Positions 9,486-18,117 of a stretch of DNA of 64,000 nt are shown one piece after another. Both the position numbers and the translations under genes were made by a program. Every line of letters starts with the position of its first letter. The first letter of the stretch is position 1. The DNA lies in the NCBI GenBank assembly GCA_049680625.1, contig JBAUID010000151.1, positions 27,462-91,461 of the forward strand, read 5' to 3'. This stretch comes from JAUIAI01 sp049680625 (lineage in GTDB: Bacteria; Pseudomonadota; Gammaproteobacteria; Burkholderiales; Burkholderiaceae_E). Below the pieces are notes generated by a model. That model saw nothing but the letters and a program-made list of their open reading frames with translations. It made no database searches and was not told the DNA's origin.

Positions 9486-9905
9486 ATGACGAGCAAAAAA
9501 CAATCACATTTCGACTGGCGCGTACGCGTCTACTACGAGGACACCGATGCTGGCGGAATTGTCTATTACGCCAATTACCTGCGCTTTTTCGAGCGAGCGC
9601 GGACCGAGTGGTTACGCGCCGTGGGCGTGTCCCACCGGGATTTGGCTCGCGAAGAAGGCCTGCAATTTGTGGTCCGTTCGCTGGTTGTCGACTACCGGCT
9701 GCCGGCCCGGCTGGATGACGATTTGATGCTTAGCTTAACCAATCTGAAAACCCGCGGGGCTTCTCTGCTAATTGAGCAAAACGCTTGTCGCGCGGGCTCA
9801 GAGGATATTTTAGTCAGTGCGCAGGTGCGAATTGCATCTGTACGCTGTGCGGATGGCAGCCCAGTCGGGATGCCCAAATGGCTTGTGAAAAGAGTAACCG
9901 AATGA
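9486..9905 (+). CDS. ybgC: Tol-Pal-associated acyl-CoA thioesterase YbgC
   Basis: This is a hot-dog-fold acyl-CoA thioesterase encoded at the head of tol-pal clusters. In the 139-residue protein the signature YYEDTDAGGIVYYANYLRF contains the catalytic Asp and the active-site helix start, and RARTEWLRAVG follows. It precedes tolQ with an ATGA overlap, the classical arrangement. The physiological substrate in this family is not settled; links to phospholipid metabolism have been proposed. Confidence 0.93.
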   Translation: MTSKKQSHFDWRVRVYYEDTDAGGIVYYANYLRFFERARTEWLRAVGVSHRDLAREEGLQFVVRSLVVDYRLPARLDDDLMLSLTNLKTRGASLLIEQNACRAGSEDILVSAQVRIASVRCADGSPVGMPKWLVKRVTE

Positions 9906-10576
9906 ATACTGATCTTTCAATCCTGTCACTAATTGCCGAAGCCAGCCTGCTGGTCAAAATTGTCATGGGCTTACTAGTGCTTATTTCACTGGCATCCTGG
10001 GCTATTATTTTTCGCAAAATATTCAGCCTGAGTGCGGCGCGTCGATCGACCGAGAAGTTCGAAACCGATTTCTGGAAAGACCGCGACCTTGGGTCTCTTT
10101 ATCAACAAGTTCGCGAAGGCAGGCGCGGCAACGGGGCGCTGGCGCGAATCTTCGAAGCCGGCATGGGCGAATACCTGAAAAGCCGGCAACAGAAAGAAAA
10201 GCTTGAACACTCCATTATGGTCGATGGCACCCGGCGCGCAATGAAAGCCACGCTGAACCGCGAGCTTGACAACATGGAATCGAATCTCGGTTTTCTCGCG
10301 ACGGTTGGTTCGGTCAGCCCGTACATCGGTTTGTTTGGTACTGTCTGGGGCATCATGAACGCGTTTCGTGGACTCGCCAACGTCGAGCAGGCAACGCTTG
10401 CGTCGGTCGCGCCGGGCATTGCCGAGGCGTTAGTGGCAACGGCAATTGGCCTGTTTGCCGCGATTCCAGCGGTAATTGCCTATAACCGCTTTGCCAGCGG
10501 CATTGACCGCCTGGCGACGCGTTTTGATGGCTTTATGGAAGAGTTCTCAAATATCCTGCAGCGCCAGGCGAGATAA
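9902..10576 (+). CDS. tolQ: Tol-Pal proton-channel subunit TolQ
   Basis: TolQ forms, with TolR, the proton-motive-force-driven motor of the Tol-Pal system in the inner membrane. The protein is 224 residues when started at the ATG that overlaps the ybgC stop; an earlier in-frame start would lie inside ybgC. Three hydrophobic segments are visible, near residues 15-37, 130-150 (FLATVGSVSPYIGLFGTVWG) and 165-190 (IAEALVATAIGLFAAIPAV), containing the Thr/Ala-rich channel motifs of the TolQ/ExbB/MotA family. Confidence 0.95.
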   Translation: MNTDLSILSLIAEASLLVKIVMGLLVLISLASWAIIFRKIFSLSAARRSTEKFETDFWKDRDLGSLYQQVREGRRGNGALARIFEAGMGEYLKSRQQKEKLEHSIMVDGTRRAMKATLNRELDNMESNLGFLATVGSVSPYIGLFGTVWGIMNAFRGLANVEQATLASVAPGIAEALVATAIGLFAAIPAVIAYNRFASGIDRLATRFDGFMEEFSNILQRQAR

Positions 10577-10578
10577 AC

Positions 10579-11019
10579 ATGGCGACCGTCACATCACGAT
10601 CTGGCCGCAATCGGCGGGTAATGAACGAGATAAACGTTGTACCGTATATCGACGTCATGCTCGTCTTGCTGGTTATTTTTATGGTGACCGCCCCGCTGCT
10701 GTCACCTGGGGTTGTTGATCTGCCAACAGTTGGCAGTAGCAGGGTAAAAAAAGACACCTATGTTGAGGTTCAGATTCCGAACGCAGGCGACATGGTGATT
10801 CAACTTAAAAATGCCGACTCCGATTCGGGCGAAATCCCGGTTCAACTTGATAACCTGGTTGAGAGCGTGCGCACCCTGACCGAAAACCAGGGCGCAGATA
10901 CGCCGGTTGTCATTAGTGCGGACAAGACCGTCTTATACGAACAAGTAATGGCTGTAATGGACCGCCTGAAGTCGTCGGGTACACGCAAGATTGGCTTATT
11001 AGTCAAGAAACCCAACTGA
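10579..11019 (+). CDS. tolR: Tol-Pal proton-channel subunit TolR
   Basis: TolR is the ExbD-like partner of TolQ. The 146-residue protein has a short cytoplasmic head, one transmembrane helix and a periplasmic domain. The helix begins INVVPYIDVMLVLLVIFMV and contains the essential channel Asp (about residue 25). It starts 2 bp after the tolQ stop. The periplasmic domain with VVISADKTVLYEQVMAVMD is typical of the family. Confidence 0.95.
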   Translation: MATVTSRSGRNRRVMNEINVVPYIDVMLVLLVIFMVTAPLLSPGVVDLPTVGSSRVKKDTYVEVQIPNAGDMVIQLKNADSDSGEIPVQLDNLVESVRTLTENQGADTPVVISADKTVLYEQVMAVMDRLKSSGTRKIGLLVKKPN

Positions 11020-11038
11020 GTCGCCGGTTAACTTCCTG

Positions 11039-12856
11039 ATGGATTTTGAGCGCCTCAAAAACACCCTTATCGACCGGTTCGTTGCATCCGATCGAACCTG
11101 GGTGCGCTCAATCCTGTTGTCTATGCTTGTTCATACGGCACTGGCCGCCGTATTGTTCTTTGGCATTCAATGGAAAATTGAAGAACCACCGCCGGTTATC
11201 GCCGAGCTCTGGTCCCCCGAAGAAACCGAACCTATTGTCCAAACACCCGAGCCGGTCGAAGTAACCCCGGTACCAGACCCAACCCAGCTGGCCCAAAACG
11301 AATTGCAGAATGAAGCGATTCAGCGACGTGACGTTGAAGAAAACCTGCGCGCGTCAGCATTGGCCGAACGTCAGCGCGAACTCGAGACAGAACGGCTGCG
11401 CCGTGAAGCTGAGGAAAAAGCCCGGATCGAAGAAGAAATCCGGATCAAGGAAGAAAAACGGCTCCAAGAAGAGGCAGAACAAGAGCGCCTTCGCCAGGCG
11501 CGGCTGGCCAAGGAGCAAGCCGAACAAAAAGAGCGCGAAGAAGCAGAACTGAAGGCGAAACTTGAGCAGGCCGAGCGCCAGCAGCTGGAGGACGAGAAAA
11601 AGCGGCTGGAAGAACAAGCCCTTCGCCTTGAGCAGGAGCGCCAGACCGCGCTAGAAGAGCAACAACGACTTGAACAAGAGCGCTTGAAACGCGAGGAACA
11701 AGAGAAGCAGCGACTGGAACTAGAACGTCAGCAATTGATAGAGGAGCGTTTAAATCGCGAAGCGGAACTGCAAAAACTTGAGCGGGAACGCCTTGAGCGC
11801 GAAGCACTGGAGAAACAACGTCTTGAGCAAGAGCGACAGCAGCTGCAAGCGGAGCGCTTAAAACGCGAGGAGGAGCTGCAAAAGCTCGAACAGGAACGCA
11901 TCGAGCGGGAAAAGGCGGAAACGAAACGCCTTGAAGAAGAACGCCAGCGGCTCGAAGAAGAAAAGCTTAAGCGTGAGGCTGAAGTCGAACGGCTTGAACA
12001 AGAGCGCTTAAAGCGCGAGGAAGAGCAACGCTTGTTCGAAGCCGAGAAGCAACGGCTGGAGGAAGAACGGAAAAAACGGGAAGAACAAGAGAAACTCAAA
12101 GCGGATGAAGCGGCCCGCCTGCTTGCGCTCGAACGCGCTCGTCTGCAAGCCGAACGCGAACAGCTTGAGAAAGAAAAGCTGCTGGCTGAGCAAGCCAGGC
12201 AGCAGCAGCTGGAACAAGAACAACAGCGCGCCGCAGAAAAAAAGCGCCTTGAAGAACAGCAACAGGCAGAAGAACAAAAGCGCGTAAAACGTGAAGAGCA
12301 GGAAAAAGCAGCCGCCCTTGCCCGTCAGAAAAAAGCAGAAGAAGAAAAACGCGCCGCTGCGGAAAAGAAAAGGCGCGCCGCTGAGGATGCAAAAAAAAGC
12401 GCGGAGCAAGCCCGTCGCAAAAAGCGCGAAGAGGCAAAGAAACGCGAGGAAGACAAAGCCCGTCAGGAATACCTCGCGTCGTTACAAGGCTCAGTCGGCG
12501 GCAGTAGCAGCGGCGCCGACGGCGGCCGGGCATCCACCGGCGGGTCGAGCGGATCCCGTGGGACTGTTGGTGGCGGTGGCCGTGGCAACGCTGGATATCA
12601 GGCCAAGTTAATTGCCCTGATTCGTGGCAAGGTTAGCTTTGCGCGTCGCGATGTTGGTAACCCGATTGCTGAATTCCGCGTGAAATTGCTGCCCAACGGG
12701 CGAATCCGCTCGGTTCAGCTGACCCGGCCCAGCGGTGTGGCGTCCTGGGATGATGCGGCTGAACGTGCCATCTGGAAAAACGACCCCTTGCCTTGTGATG
12801 ATGATGGTCGCTGCCCGGATGACTTGATTATCACCCTGTCGCCGCAAAGCCGATGA
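11039..12856 (+). CDS. tolA: Tol-Pal energy-transducing protein TolA, long coiled-coil form
   Basis: TolA spans the periplasm and transmits TolQR energy to TolB/Pal. At 605 residues it is much longer than the 421 of E. coli TolA. Domain I has one transmembrane helix (about 25-45). Domain II (about 85-480) is an uninterrupted Glu/Arg/Lys/Leu/Gln-rich coiled coil with near-tandem 36-residue repeats at about residues 238-344. A Gly/Ser linker (about 490-520) leads to domain III (about 520-605), with the AEFRVKLLPNGRIRSVQL strand region, the SWDDAAERAI helix and a Cys pair. It begins 19 bp after tolR with a weak ribosome-binding site. Confidence 0.95.
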   Translation: MDFERLKNTLIDRFVASDRTWVRSILLSMLVHTALAAVLFFGIQWKIEEPPPVIAELWSPEETEPIVQTPEPVEVTPVPDPTQLAQNELQNEAIQRRDVEENLRASALAERQRELETERLRREAEEKARIEEEIRIKEEKRLQEEAEQERLRQARLAKEQAEQKEREEAELKAKLEQAERQQLEDEKKRLEEQALRLEQERQTALEEQQRLEQERLKREEQEKQRLELERQQLIEERLNREAELQKLERERLEREALEKQRLEQERQQLQAERLKREEELQKLEQERIEREKAETKRLEEERQRLEEEKLKREAEVERLEQERLKREEEQRLFEAEKQRLEEERKKREEQEKLKADEAARLLALERARLQAEREQLEKEKLLAEQARQQQLEQEQQRAAEKKRLEEQQQAEEQKRVKREEQEKAAALARQKKAEEEKRAAAEKKRRAAEDAKKSAEQARRKKREEAKKREEDKARQEYLASLQGSVGGSSSGADGGRASTGGSSGSRGTVGGGGRGNAGYQAKLIALIRGKVSFARRDVGNPIAEFRVKLLPNGRIRSVQLTRPSGVASWDDAAERAIWKNDPLPCDDDGRCPDDLIITLSPQSR

Positions 12857-13038
12857 CAAGTCAGTCTTCGCGGCGTCAGCCACGGGACCAGAATCAGCTT
12901 GTTACATGATGTGCACCGGGTATGCTCCTGCTCAGCGGCCCAAATGGCCCCTCCGATATAATCTGTTGTTCTGTGATGGACTGATCGCAGCAGCGTGGCC
13001 ACCCGGTTCAGCGGGTAGTTAAACTGCGGCCCAAAAAA

Positions 13039-14334
13039 ATGCCTAAATTCTTAGCGTCAAAAGCCGGTTCCCTGCTGATTGCCCTCGTAAGCCTGCTATG
13101 CCTTCTGCCCGGCGCAGTATCTGCGCAGATGCGTCTTGATGTCACCGGCGTGGGGGCGACGCAATACCCGATTGCTATTGGCAATTTTGAAATCAGTGGT
13201 GAACCCGCGGAAAACGTGGTTGAAATCTTGCGGGCCGACCTGCGCAGCAGCGGCTTGTTCAAAATAATTGACCCAGGCTTTACCTTATCGGAATACGGCG
13301 CAATAGACTTTGCCACCTTGCGCAGCAAAGGCGCGGATGCCGTCGTTGGCGGATCGATTAACCGACTGGCCAATGGCCAGTACGATGTCCGCTTTCAGCT
13401 CACTGACGCCGTCCGCCAGGAAGTGCTGGGCACGCCAGTGTCGATGATCGCCGCCCCCAGCGATCTGCGTTACGCTGCCCACCAGATCGCTGACTACGTA
13501 TACGAAAAGCTCACCGGGCAAAAAGGTGTGTTCACCACCCGAATAGCGTTTATTACCCGCAAGCGTGATGCCTATCGACTGAACATCTCCGACTGGGATG
13601 GCAAAAACATCCGTATCCCGCTGACCTCAAGCGAACCGATTATCTCACCGGCCTGGTCGCCGGATGGCAACCGGATCGCCTACGTTTCTTTTGAAACCCG
13701 CAAGCCAGTGGTTTACGTGCACACCATCAGCACTGGCAAGCGGATTGCGGTGGCCAACTTTCGAGGCAGCAACAGTGCGCCGGCATGGTCACCAGACAGC
13801 AGTACGCTGGCTGTAGCCCTGACCCGTGACGGCAGCTCCCAGATCTATCTGGTTAGTGCCAGTGGGCAGGCTGAACCTAAGCGACTGGTATCGTCCAGCG
13901 GAATCGATACCGAGCCGCAATTTGCACCCAATGGCACCGACTTATATTTCAGTTCTGACCGCGGCGGTTCGCCGCAGATTTACCGTATCAACGTAAACGG
14001 CGGTAGCGCCAGCCGCATTACCTTCGGATCCGGCTATAACGTCAGCCCTCGCATCAGCCCGGACGGTACAACACTGGCTTACGTCACACGCCGCAAGGGG
14101 CAACACTTTATTGCCCTGAAAAATCTTGAAAGTGGTGCCGAATCCCTGCTGTCTGACGGCGGCAATGAAGAATCGCCCAGTTTTTCGCCAAACGGACGCT
14201 GGCTGATGTATGCGACCAAATCAGGCGGACGGGACACCTTAATTGCCTCATCTGTTGACGGCCGGGTCCGACAACGCATGACCACTGATAGTGGTGATAT
14301 CCGTGAACCGACCTGGGGCCCTTACGGAGGCTAA
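13039..14334 (+). CDS. tolB: Tol-Pal periplasmic beta-propeller TolB
   Basis: TolB is the periplasmic component that binds Pal and TolA. The 431-residue protein starts with a signal peptide (about 1-30, ending VSAQ), then an N-terminal domain (GVGATQYPIAIGNFE) and a six-bladed propeller whose blades repeat the pattern SPAWSPDGNRIAYVS, SAPAWSPDSSTLAVAL and SPRISPDGTTLAYVT. A 182-bp gap separates it from tolA, long enough for a separate promoter. Confidence 0.96.
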   Translation: MPKFLASKAGSLLIALVSLLCLLPGAVSAQMRLDVTGVGATQYPIAIGNFEISGEPAENVVEILRADLRSSGLFKIIDPGFTLSEYGAIDFATLRSKGADAVVGGSINRLANGQYDVRFQLTDAVRQEVLGTPVSMIAAPSDLRYAAHQIADYVYEKLTGQKGVFTTRIAFITRKRDAYRLNISDWDGKNIRIPLTSSEPIISPAWSPDGNRIAYVSFETRKPVVYVHTISTGKRIAVANFRGSNSAPAWSPDSSTLAVALTRDGSSQIYLVSASGQAEPKRLVSSSGIDTEPQFAPNGTDLYFSSDRGGSPQIYRINVNGGSASRITFGSGYNVSPRISPDGTTLAYVTRRKGQHFIALKNLESGAESLLSDGGNEESPSFSPNGRWLMYATKSGGRDTLIASSVDGRVRQRMTTDSGDIREPTWGPYGG

Positions 14335-14370
14335 CCGGGTTTATCGAATCAACGAAACAAGGAAAAAAAC

Positions 14371-14940
14371 ATGAACCTGCGTCTTTTGATTTGCAGCGGA
14401 CTTACCGCCACCTTGATTGGCTGCGGCTCATCAGTGAAACTCGACGACAACCCGGCACGAATCGAAAGCCGGGGTGGCGCCCAGGCAGGAACAGCCGCGG
14501 GTGGTGCGCAGAGTGCCGGCATTGGTGGCGCCGGCTCAACCACCAACCGGGACGTCGCCCAGATACAGGCCGCCACCCCAAGCGATCCGCTGGAGGAGCC
14601 CAACAGCCTGCTGTCTCAGCGGAGCATTTTCTTCGACTACGACAGTTTCACCATACGCGAAGAATTCCAGGGCCTGGTTGAAGCCCATGCTCGTTATCTG
14701 ACCGCCAACCCGGAGCGGCAGGTTGTGCTCCAGGGCAATACCGATGAACGCGGCGCGCGCGAATATAATCTTGCCCTGGGCCAGAAGCGGGCTGAGGCAG
14801 TCCGGCGAGCCATGGCGGTACTCGGGGTCAGTGATAACCAGGTCGAGGCAGTCAGCTTCGGTGAGGAGCGGCCAAGGAATTTTGGTTCATCAGAGGCTGA
14901 TATGGCCGAAAACCGTCGCGTAGACATCGTATACAAGTAG
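14371..14940 (+). CDS. pal: Peptidoglycan-associated lipoprotein Pal
   Basis: Pal anchors the outer membrane to peptidoglycan through an OmpA-type domain. The 189-residue precursor has a lipoprotein signal with the lipobox LIGC near residue 20, a Gly/Ala-rich linker, and a C-terminal OmpA domain (about 85-189). Peptidoglycan-binding residues are in the segments FFDYDSFTI, LQGNTDERGAREYN and AENRRVDIVYK. It lies 36 bp after tolB with a purine-rich ribosome-binding region. Confidence 0.96.
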   Translation: MNLRLLICSGLTATLIGCGSSVKLDDNPARIESRGGAQAGTAAGGAQSAGIGGAGSTTNRDVAQIQAATPSDPLEEPNSLLSQRSIFFDYDSFTIREEFQGLVEAHARYLTANPERQVVLQGNTDERGAREYNLALGQKRAEAVRRAMAVLGVSDNQVEAVSFGEERPRNFGSSEADMAENRRVDIVYK

Positions 14941-14983
14941 AGAAGTCATCTCGGCGGGGTTCTGGATCGTTATCATACGAATC

Positions 14984-15760
14984 ATGCAAAAAACCCTGAA
15001 TCTCCCAATTATGAAGACCTTAATTGCCTGTGTGCTGGCGGTGCAACTGTCTTCGGCATGGGCATTGTTTGAAGATAGCGACGCCCGCAAGGCCATCCTC
15101 GATTTACGTGCCAAGCTCGAGCGCCTGGATATCGACTTTACCAACCGCCTGCGCTCCCTGGAGGCCAAGGTTGACCAGATCCAGCAACGGGCCGGCGGAC
15201 AACTCGCGCTGCAGCAAGATCTTGAACGCCTCAGACAGGAAGTTGCTGCTCTGCGCGGGCAGCTCGAAGAACAAAGCAACGAGCTTTCGAAAACCCAGCA
15301 AAAACAACGTACCCAGTTTGAGCGAGTCGACTCCCGCATTCGCCTGGTTGAGCCCGTGCAGGTTCAAATCGATGGACAGACCGTTTCTGTTGAACGGGCT
15401 GAGCAACGCATGTACGAGGCAGCCCTCAACGAATTTCGCCAGGGGAATTTTGATGCGGCCGAGCGGGCTCTGGATGCTTTTCTGATCCAGTATCCGGAAA
15501 GCCCCTACGCGCCCGAAGCAACCTTCTGGCTTGGCAGCAGCCAATATGCATTGAAAAAATACAAACTGGCTGTCCAGACTCAGTCCCGGGTTGTCGATTC
15601 CTTTCCGAGCAGCGGCCGGGCCCCTGATGCCTTGCTGAATAAGGGTTTTGCCGAACTAGAGCTGAATCGACGCACAGCCGCCAAGCGTACGTTCAAAGAG
15701 GTCCAGGAGCGTTATCCGGACTCATCCGCGGCGCGAACCGCGGAAGCCCGCGCAGATTGA
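14984..15760 (+). CDS. cpoB: Cell division coordinator CpoB (YbgF)
   Basis: CpoB links Tol-Pal function to septal peptidoglycan synthesis in the periplasm. The 258-residue precursor has a signal peptide (cleavage likely after SSAWA), an N-terminal trimerising coiled coil (about 30-110, rich in Leu/Gln/Glu) and a C-terminal TPR domain with three repeat units beginning YEAALNEFRQGNFDAAERAL, and containing APEATFWLGSSQYALKKY. An alternative ATG at 15011 would give a shorter, equally plausible signal peptide. It closes the tol-pal cluster. Confidence 0.93.
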   Translation: MQKTLNLPIMKTLIACVLAVQLSSAWALFEDSDARKAILDLRAKLERLDIDFTNRLRSLEAKVDQIQQRAGGQLALQQDLERLRQEVAALRGQLEEQSNELSKTQQKQRTQFERVDSRIRLVEPVQVQIDGQTVSVERAEQRMYEAALNEFRQGNFDAAERALDAFLIQYPESPYAPEATFWLGSSQYALKKYKLAVQTQSRVVDSFPSSGRAPDALLNKGFAELELNRRTAAKRTFKEVQERYPDSSAARTAEARAD

Positions 15761-15794
15761 TCTACCGCCAAAATCGAGTATTCTGAACAGGGGT

Positions 15795-15823
15795 TTGACC
15801 ATCTGGTCAGGCATCGCTAGAAT
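15795..15823 (+). promoter_or_regulatory. Sigma70 promoter of tRNA-Lys
   Basis: A -35 box TTGACC (15795-15800) and a -10 box TAGAAT (15818-15823) are separated by exactly 17 bp, close to the consensus. The predicted start of transcription, around 15830, is about 15 bp before the mature tRNA. Spacing and quality make this one of the clearest promoters in the window. The spacer contains a short inverted sequence TGACCA/TGGTCA. Confidence 0.75.
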
Positions 15824-15844
15824 CTCGCTTCCCTTGAGGACAGT

Positions 15845-15920
15845 GGGTCGTTAGCTCAGCTGGTAGAGCACCGGACTTTTAATCCGATGGTCGCAGGTTC
15901 GAACCCTGCACGGCCTACCA
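15845..15920 (+). tRNA. tRNA-Lys (anticodon TTT)
   Basis: A 76-nt cloverleaf with encoded CCA ends at 15920. The anticodon loop reads CTTTTAA, giving anticodon TTT for lysine AAA/AAG. The T arm GCAGG-TTCGAAC-CCTGC and the D arm GCTC/GAGC pair perfectly. The acceptor stem has G-T pairs at its first and fourth positions, and the first anticodon-stem position is a C-A mismatch. No other tRNA is adjacent, so it is a single-gene unit behind its own promoter. Confidence 0.96.
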
Positions 15921-16024
15921 TTGTTTCCTCTCTTGTGCCGCACTCAATCGTGTATGGCGCGGTCTGATGGGCCCGGTCGCGAATCTCATTTGCTTAAACT
16001 GCAATCTGTGTCCATTTGCTGACT

Positions 16025-16048
16025 GATGTGACCCTAAAGATGTGACCC
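16025..16048 (+). repeat. Direct repeat upstream of phhA
   Basis: The ten-base word GATGTGACCC occurs twice, at 16025-16034 and 16039-16048, with a 14-bp period, ending about 20 bp before the phhA start codon. It could be a binding site for a regulator or a chance duplication; no known operator is recognised. Confidence 0.45.
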
Positions 16049-16068
16049 CAGGGATGGTCTAATGCCCT

Positions 16069-16968
16069 ATGAGCAAGACTACGCTACCCGCCCCCCCAGT
16101 TCCAAAGAATGATGCCGAAGGCGTGGAACGCCGCAACCGCTATCGCGATGCGCCGCGCAATGCAGATTACACAATAGACCAGAACTGGGCCTCGTATTCC
16201 GACAGGGAACATGATCGCTGGGACCGGTTGTTTCAAAGGCAACACAAGATCCTTGCCACCCGGGCCTGCGAAGAATTCACCAATGCGCTGACCTTGTTGC
16301 GCTTATCTGAGGCGGGCATTCCAGACATGGGTCAACTCAGTGACCGCCTGGAGGCAATTACTGGTTGGCGGGTTGTACCAGTTGCCGATCTGGTGCCCGA
16401 CGATATTTTTTTCAATCATCTTGCGCAGCGACGATTTCCTGCCGGCGCTTTCATTCGTCCGGAAAGTGAGTTGGACTATTTACAAGAGCCCGATGTTTTC
16501 CACGATATCTTCGGTCATGTCCCGCTGTTGGCAAACCCGGTATTTGCAGACTTTATGCAGGCGTATGGAAAAGGCGGGCAGCGTGCAATCGAACGCGACA
16601 TGCTGAAGAACCTGGCGCGTTTGTATTGGTATACCGTGGAGTTTGGCCTGATCCGCAGCAGTACCGGCTTGAAATTGTTTGGCGCCGGCATTCTGTCGTC
16701 AGCCGCCGAGAGCCTATTTGCACTGGAAGACCCATCCCCCCACCGTATTAACTTCGATCTGAAGCGGGTAATGCGAACCAACTACATCATCGACAATTTT
16801 CAACAGTCCTACTTTGTTATTGATAGTTTTCAACAACTGCTTGATGACTGTTATCAGGATTTCGAAGCTGTCTACGATTATCTTGAAACAACAGCGGCCA
16901 TCGAGCCGGATCAGACCGCCCCGGGCGACGCCATCGTTAATCTCGGATCGCTCGCGCACTTCAAGTAG
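16069..16968 (+). CDS. phhA: Phenylalanine 4-monooxygenase
   Basis: This pterin- and iron-dependent aromatic amino acid hydroxylase converts phenylalanine to tyrosine. The 299-residue protein is of normal bacterial length. The non-haem iron ligands are visible: two His in the motif DVFHDIFGHVPLL and a Glu in YWYTVEFGLI; the segment FIRPESELDYLQEPD precedes them. No regulatory ACT domain is present, as expected for bacteria. Neither a PhhB pterin dehydratase nor a PhhR regulator gene is adjacent. Confidence 0.95.
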   Translation: MSKTTLPAPPVPKNDAEGVERRNRYRDAPRNADYTIDQNWASYSDREHDRWDRLFQRQHKILATRACEEFTNALTLLRLSEAGIPDMGQLSDRLEAITGWRVVPVADLVPDDIFFNHLAQRRFPAGAFIRPESELDYLQEPDVFHDIFGHVPLLANPVFADFMQAYGKGGQRAIERDMLKNLARLYWYTVEFGLIRSSTGLKLFGAGILSSAAESLFALEDPSPHRINFDLKRVMRTNYIIDNFQQSYFVIDSFQQLLDDCYQDFEAVYDYLETTAAIEPDQTAPGDAIVNLGSLAHFK

Positions 16969-17109
16969 TCGTGCGACCCGCAAGAACACTATCGCCGCTG
17001 ATTTGTCGGAATTCATGCCAACCCGGGACGCTGGCGTCATTGGGTGCGTTATCTAAATAGGATTTTGCGGGCGGGCATGCCCTTCCCGTCTTATTATTCG
17101 CTACCGACC

Positions 17110-17126
17110 CCGGGCGTAAGGCCCGG
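17110..17126 (+). other. Stem-loop upstream of TAXI binding-protein gene
   Basis: A perfect 6-bp stem (CCGGGC/GCCCGG) with the loop GTAAG lies 34 bp before the start codon at 17161, in the interval after phhA. There is no T-run, so it is not a simple terminator; it may protect the 5' end of a strongly translated binding-protein mRNA. Confidence 0.45.
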
Positions 17127-17160
17127 AATTACAGCATTCAGATTCAATCAGGAGAGACAT

Positions 17161-18117
17161 ATGAAATTCACTTATCGTGTTCTGGCTGTTGCCATGGCCT
17201 CAGTTGTGACCGCCGGCATTGCTCAGGCAGAAACCCGTATTACTTACAAATCGGCAAAAAGCACCAGTTCTTATTATCAGATGGCGGTGCAAATTTCTGA
17301 AGCCATGAAGGCCGCATCCAACGGCGATATCGTGTTAACAATAGAAGAGAGTCAGGGTTCGGTACAAAACGTAATGGAAGTGGCAGCACGGTCTGGCAAT
17401 TACGTATTCACAACCCCGCCTGCCCTGATTGGACTTGCCCAGGACGGCAAAGCAATGTTCAAGGACAAGAGCAATCCGAAGTACGCAAATATCCGCGCCT
17501 TGTTCCCGATCCCTTCATTGACGATGCATTTTGTTACCCGTGCAGATAAAGGCATCAATACCTTTGCAGACCTTGATGGCAAAACCCTGTTAATCGGCAA
17601 AGGCAGTTTTGGTGCTAAAGAAGGGGCCAAGTATCTTGATCTGTTTGGGCTGCAAGGCAAGGTCAAGCTGGCTGATGTTGAGCTAAGTAACGCCGTTCCC
17701 GCGCTCAAGAATGGCCAGATCGATGGTTTTGTGACCGCCGGCTCTTACCCGGCCCCCAACGTTGTTGAAGCGGCGGCTGGCACCGGGGTAAAAGTTCTGT
17801 CACTTAATGAAGAACAGATTGCAAAAACCAAGCGCACCAAGCTGGTTATCCCAGCCGGCACGTACGCGGGACAAACAGAAGCCATCAACACCACGTCGTT
17901 ACCGGTGGTTGCGTACACCACAACCGACATGGACGATGCAACAGCGTATGCGCTGACAAAAGCCTTCTGGGAAAACCGCGAGAAGATGGCCAAGTCCGCG
18001 CCATGGTGGACCGGGGTTAACAAAGACATGCTGGCCAACATCAGCCGCAAGATTCATCCCGGCGCACTGAAGTACTACCAGCAAGCGGGTTACCCGGTAA
18101 CGGATGCCAACAAGTAG
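17161..18117 (+). CDS. TAXI-family TRAP transporter solute-binding protein
   Basis: This is the periplasmic binding component of a TRAP transporter of the TAXI type. The 318-residue precursor has a signal peptide (about 1-23, ending GIAQA) followed by ITYKSAKSTSSYYQMA, the typical opening of TAXI proteins, and the segment IDGFVTAGSYPAPNV. The ATG at 17161 follows a good ribosome-binding site (AGGAGA); a start at 17044 would add a non-signal extension. The stop overlaps the fused permease by 14 bp. The ligand is unknown; glutamate-like dicarboxylates are typical for characterised members. Confidence 0.9.
   Translation: MKFTYRVLAVAMASVVTAGIAQAETRITYKSAKSTSSYYQMAVQISEAMKAASNGDIVLTIEESQGSVQNVMEVAARSGNYVFTTPPALIGLAQDGKAMFKDKSNPKYANIRALFPIPSLTMHFVTRADKGINTFADLDGKTLLIGKGSFGAKEGAKYLDLFGLQGKVKLADVELSNAVPALKNGQIDGFVTAGSYPAPNVVEAAAGTGVKVLSLNEEQIAKTKRTKLVIPAGTYAGQTEAINTTSLPVVAYTTTDMDDATAYALTKAFWENREKMAKSAPWWTGVNKDMLANISRKIHPGALKYYQQAGYPVTDANK

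Noticed and set aside
9119..9489. Two overlapping small plus-strand frames before ybgC
   Set aside because: No ribosome-binding site, no family resemblance and a basic low-order composition; likely chance.
11354..12533. Several minus-strand frames rich in Leu/Phe or Ser/Arg within tolA
   Set aside because: They arise from the repetitive Glu/Lys/Arg codons of the TolA coiled coil read in reverse.
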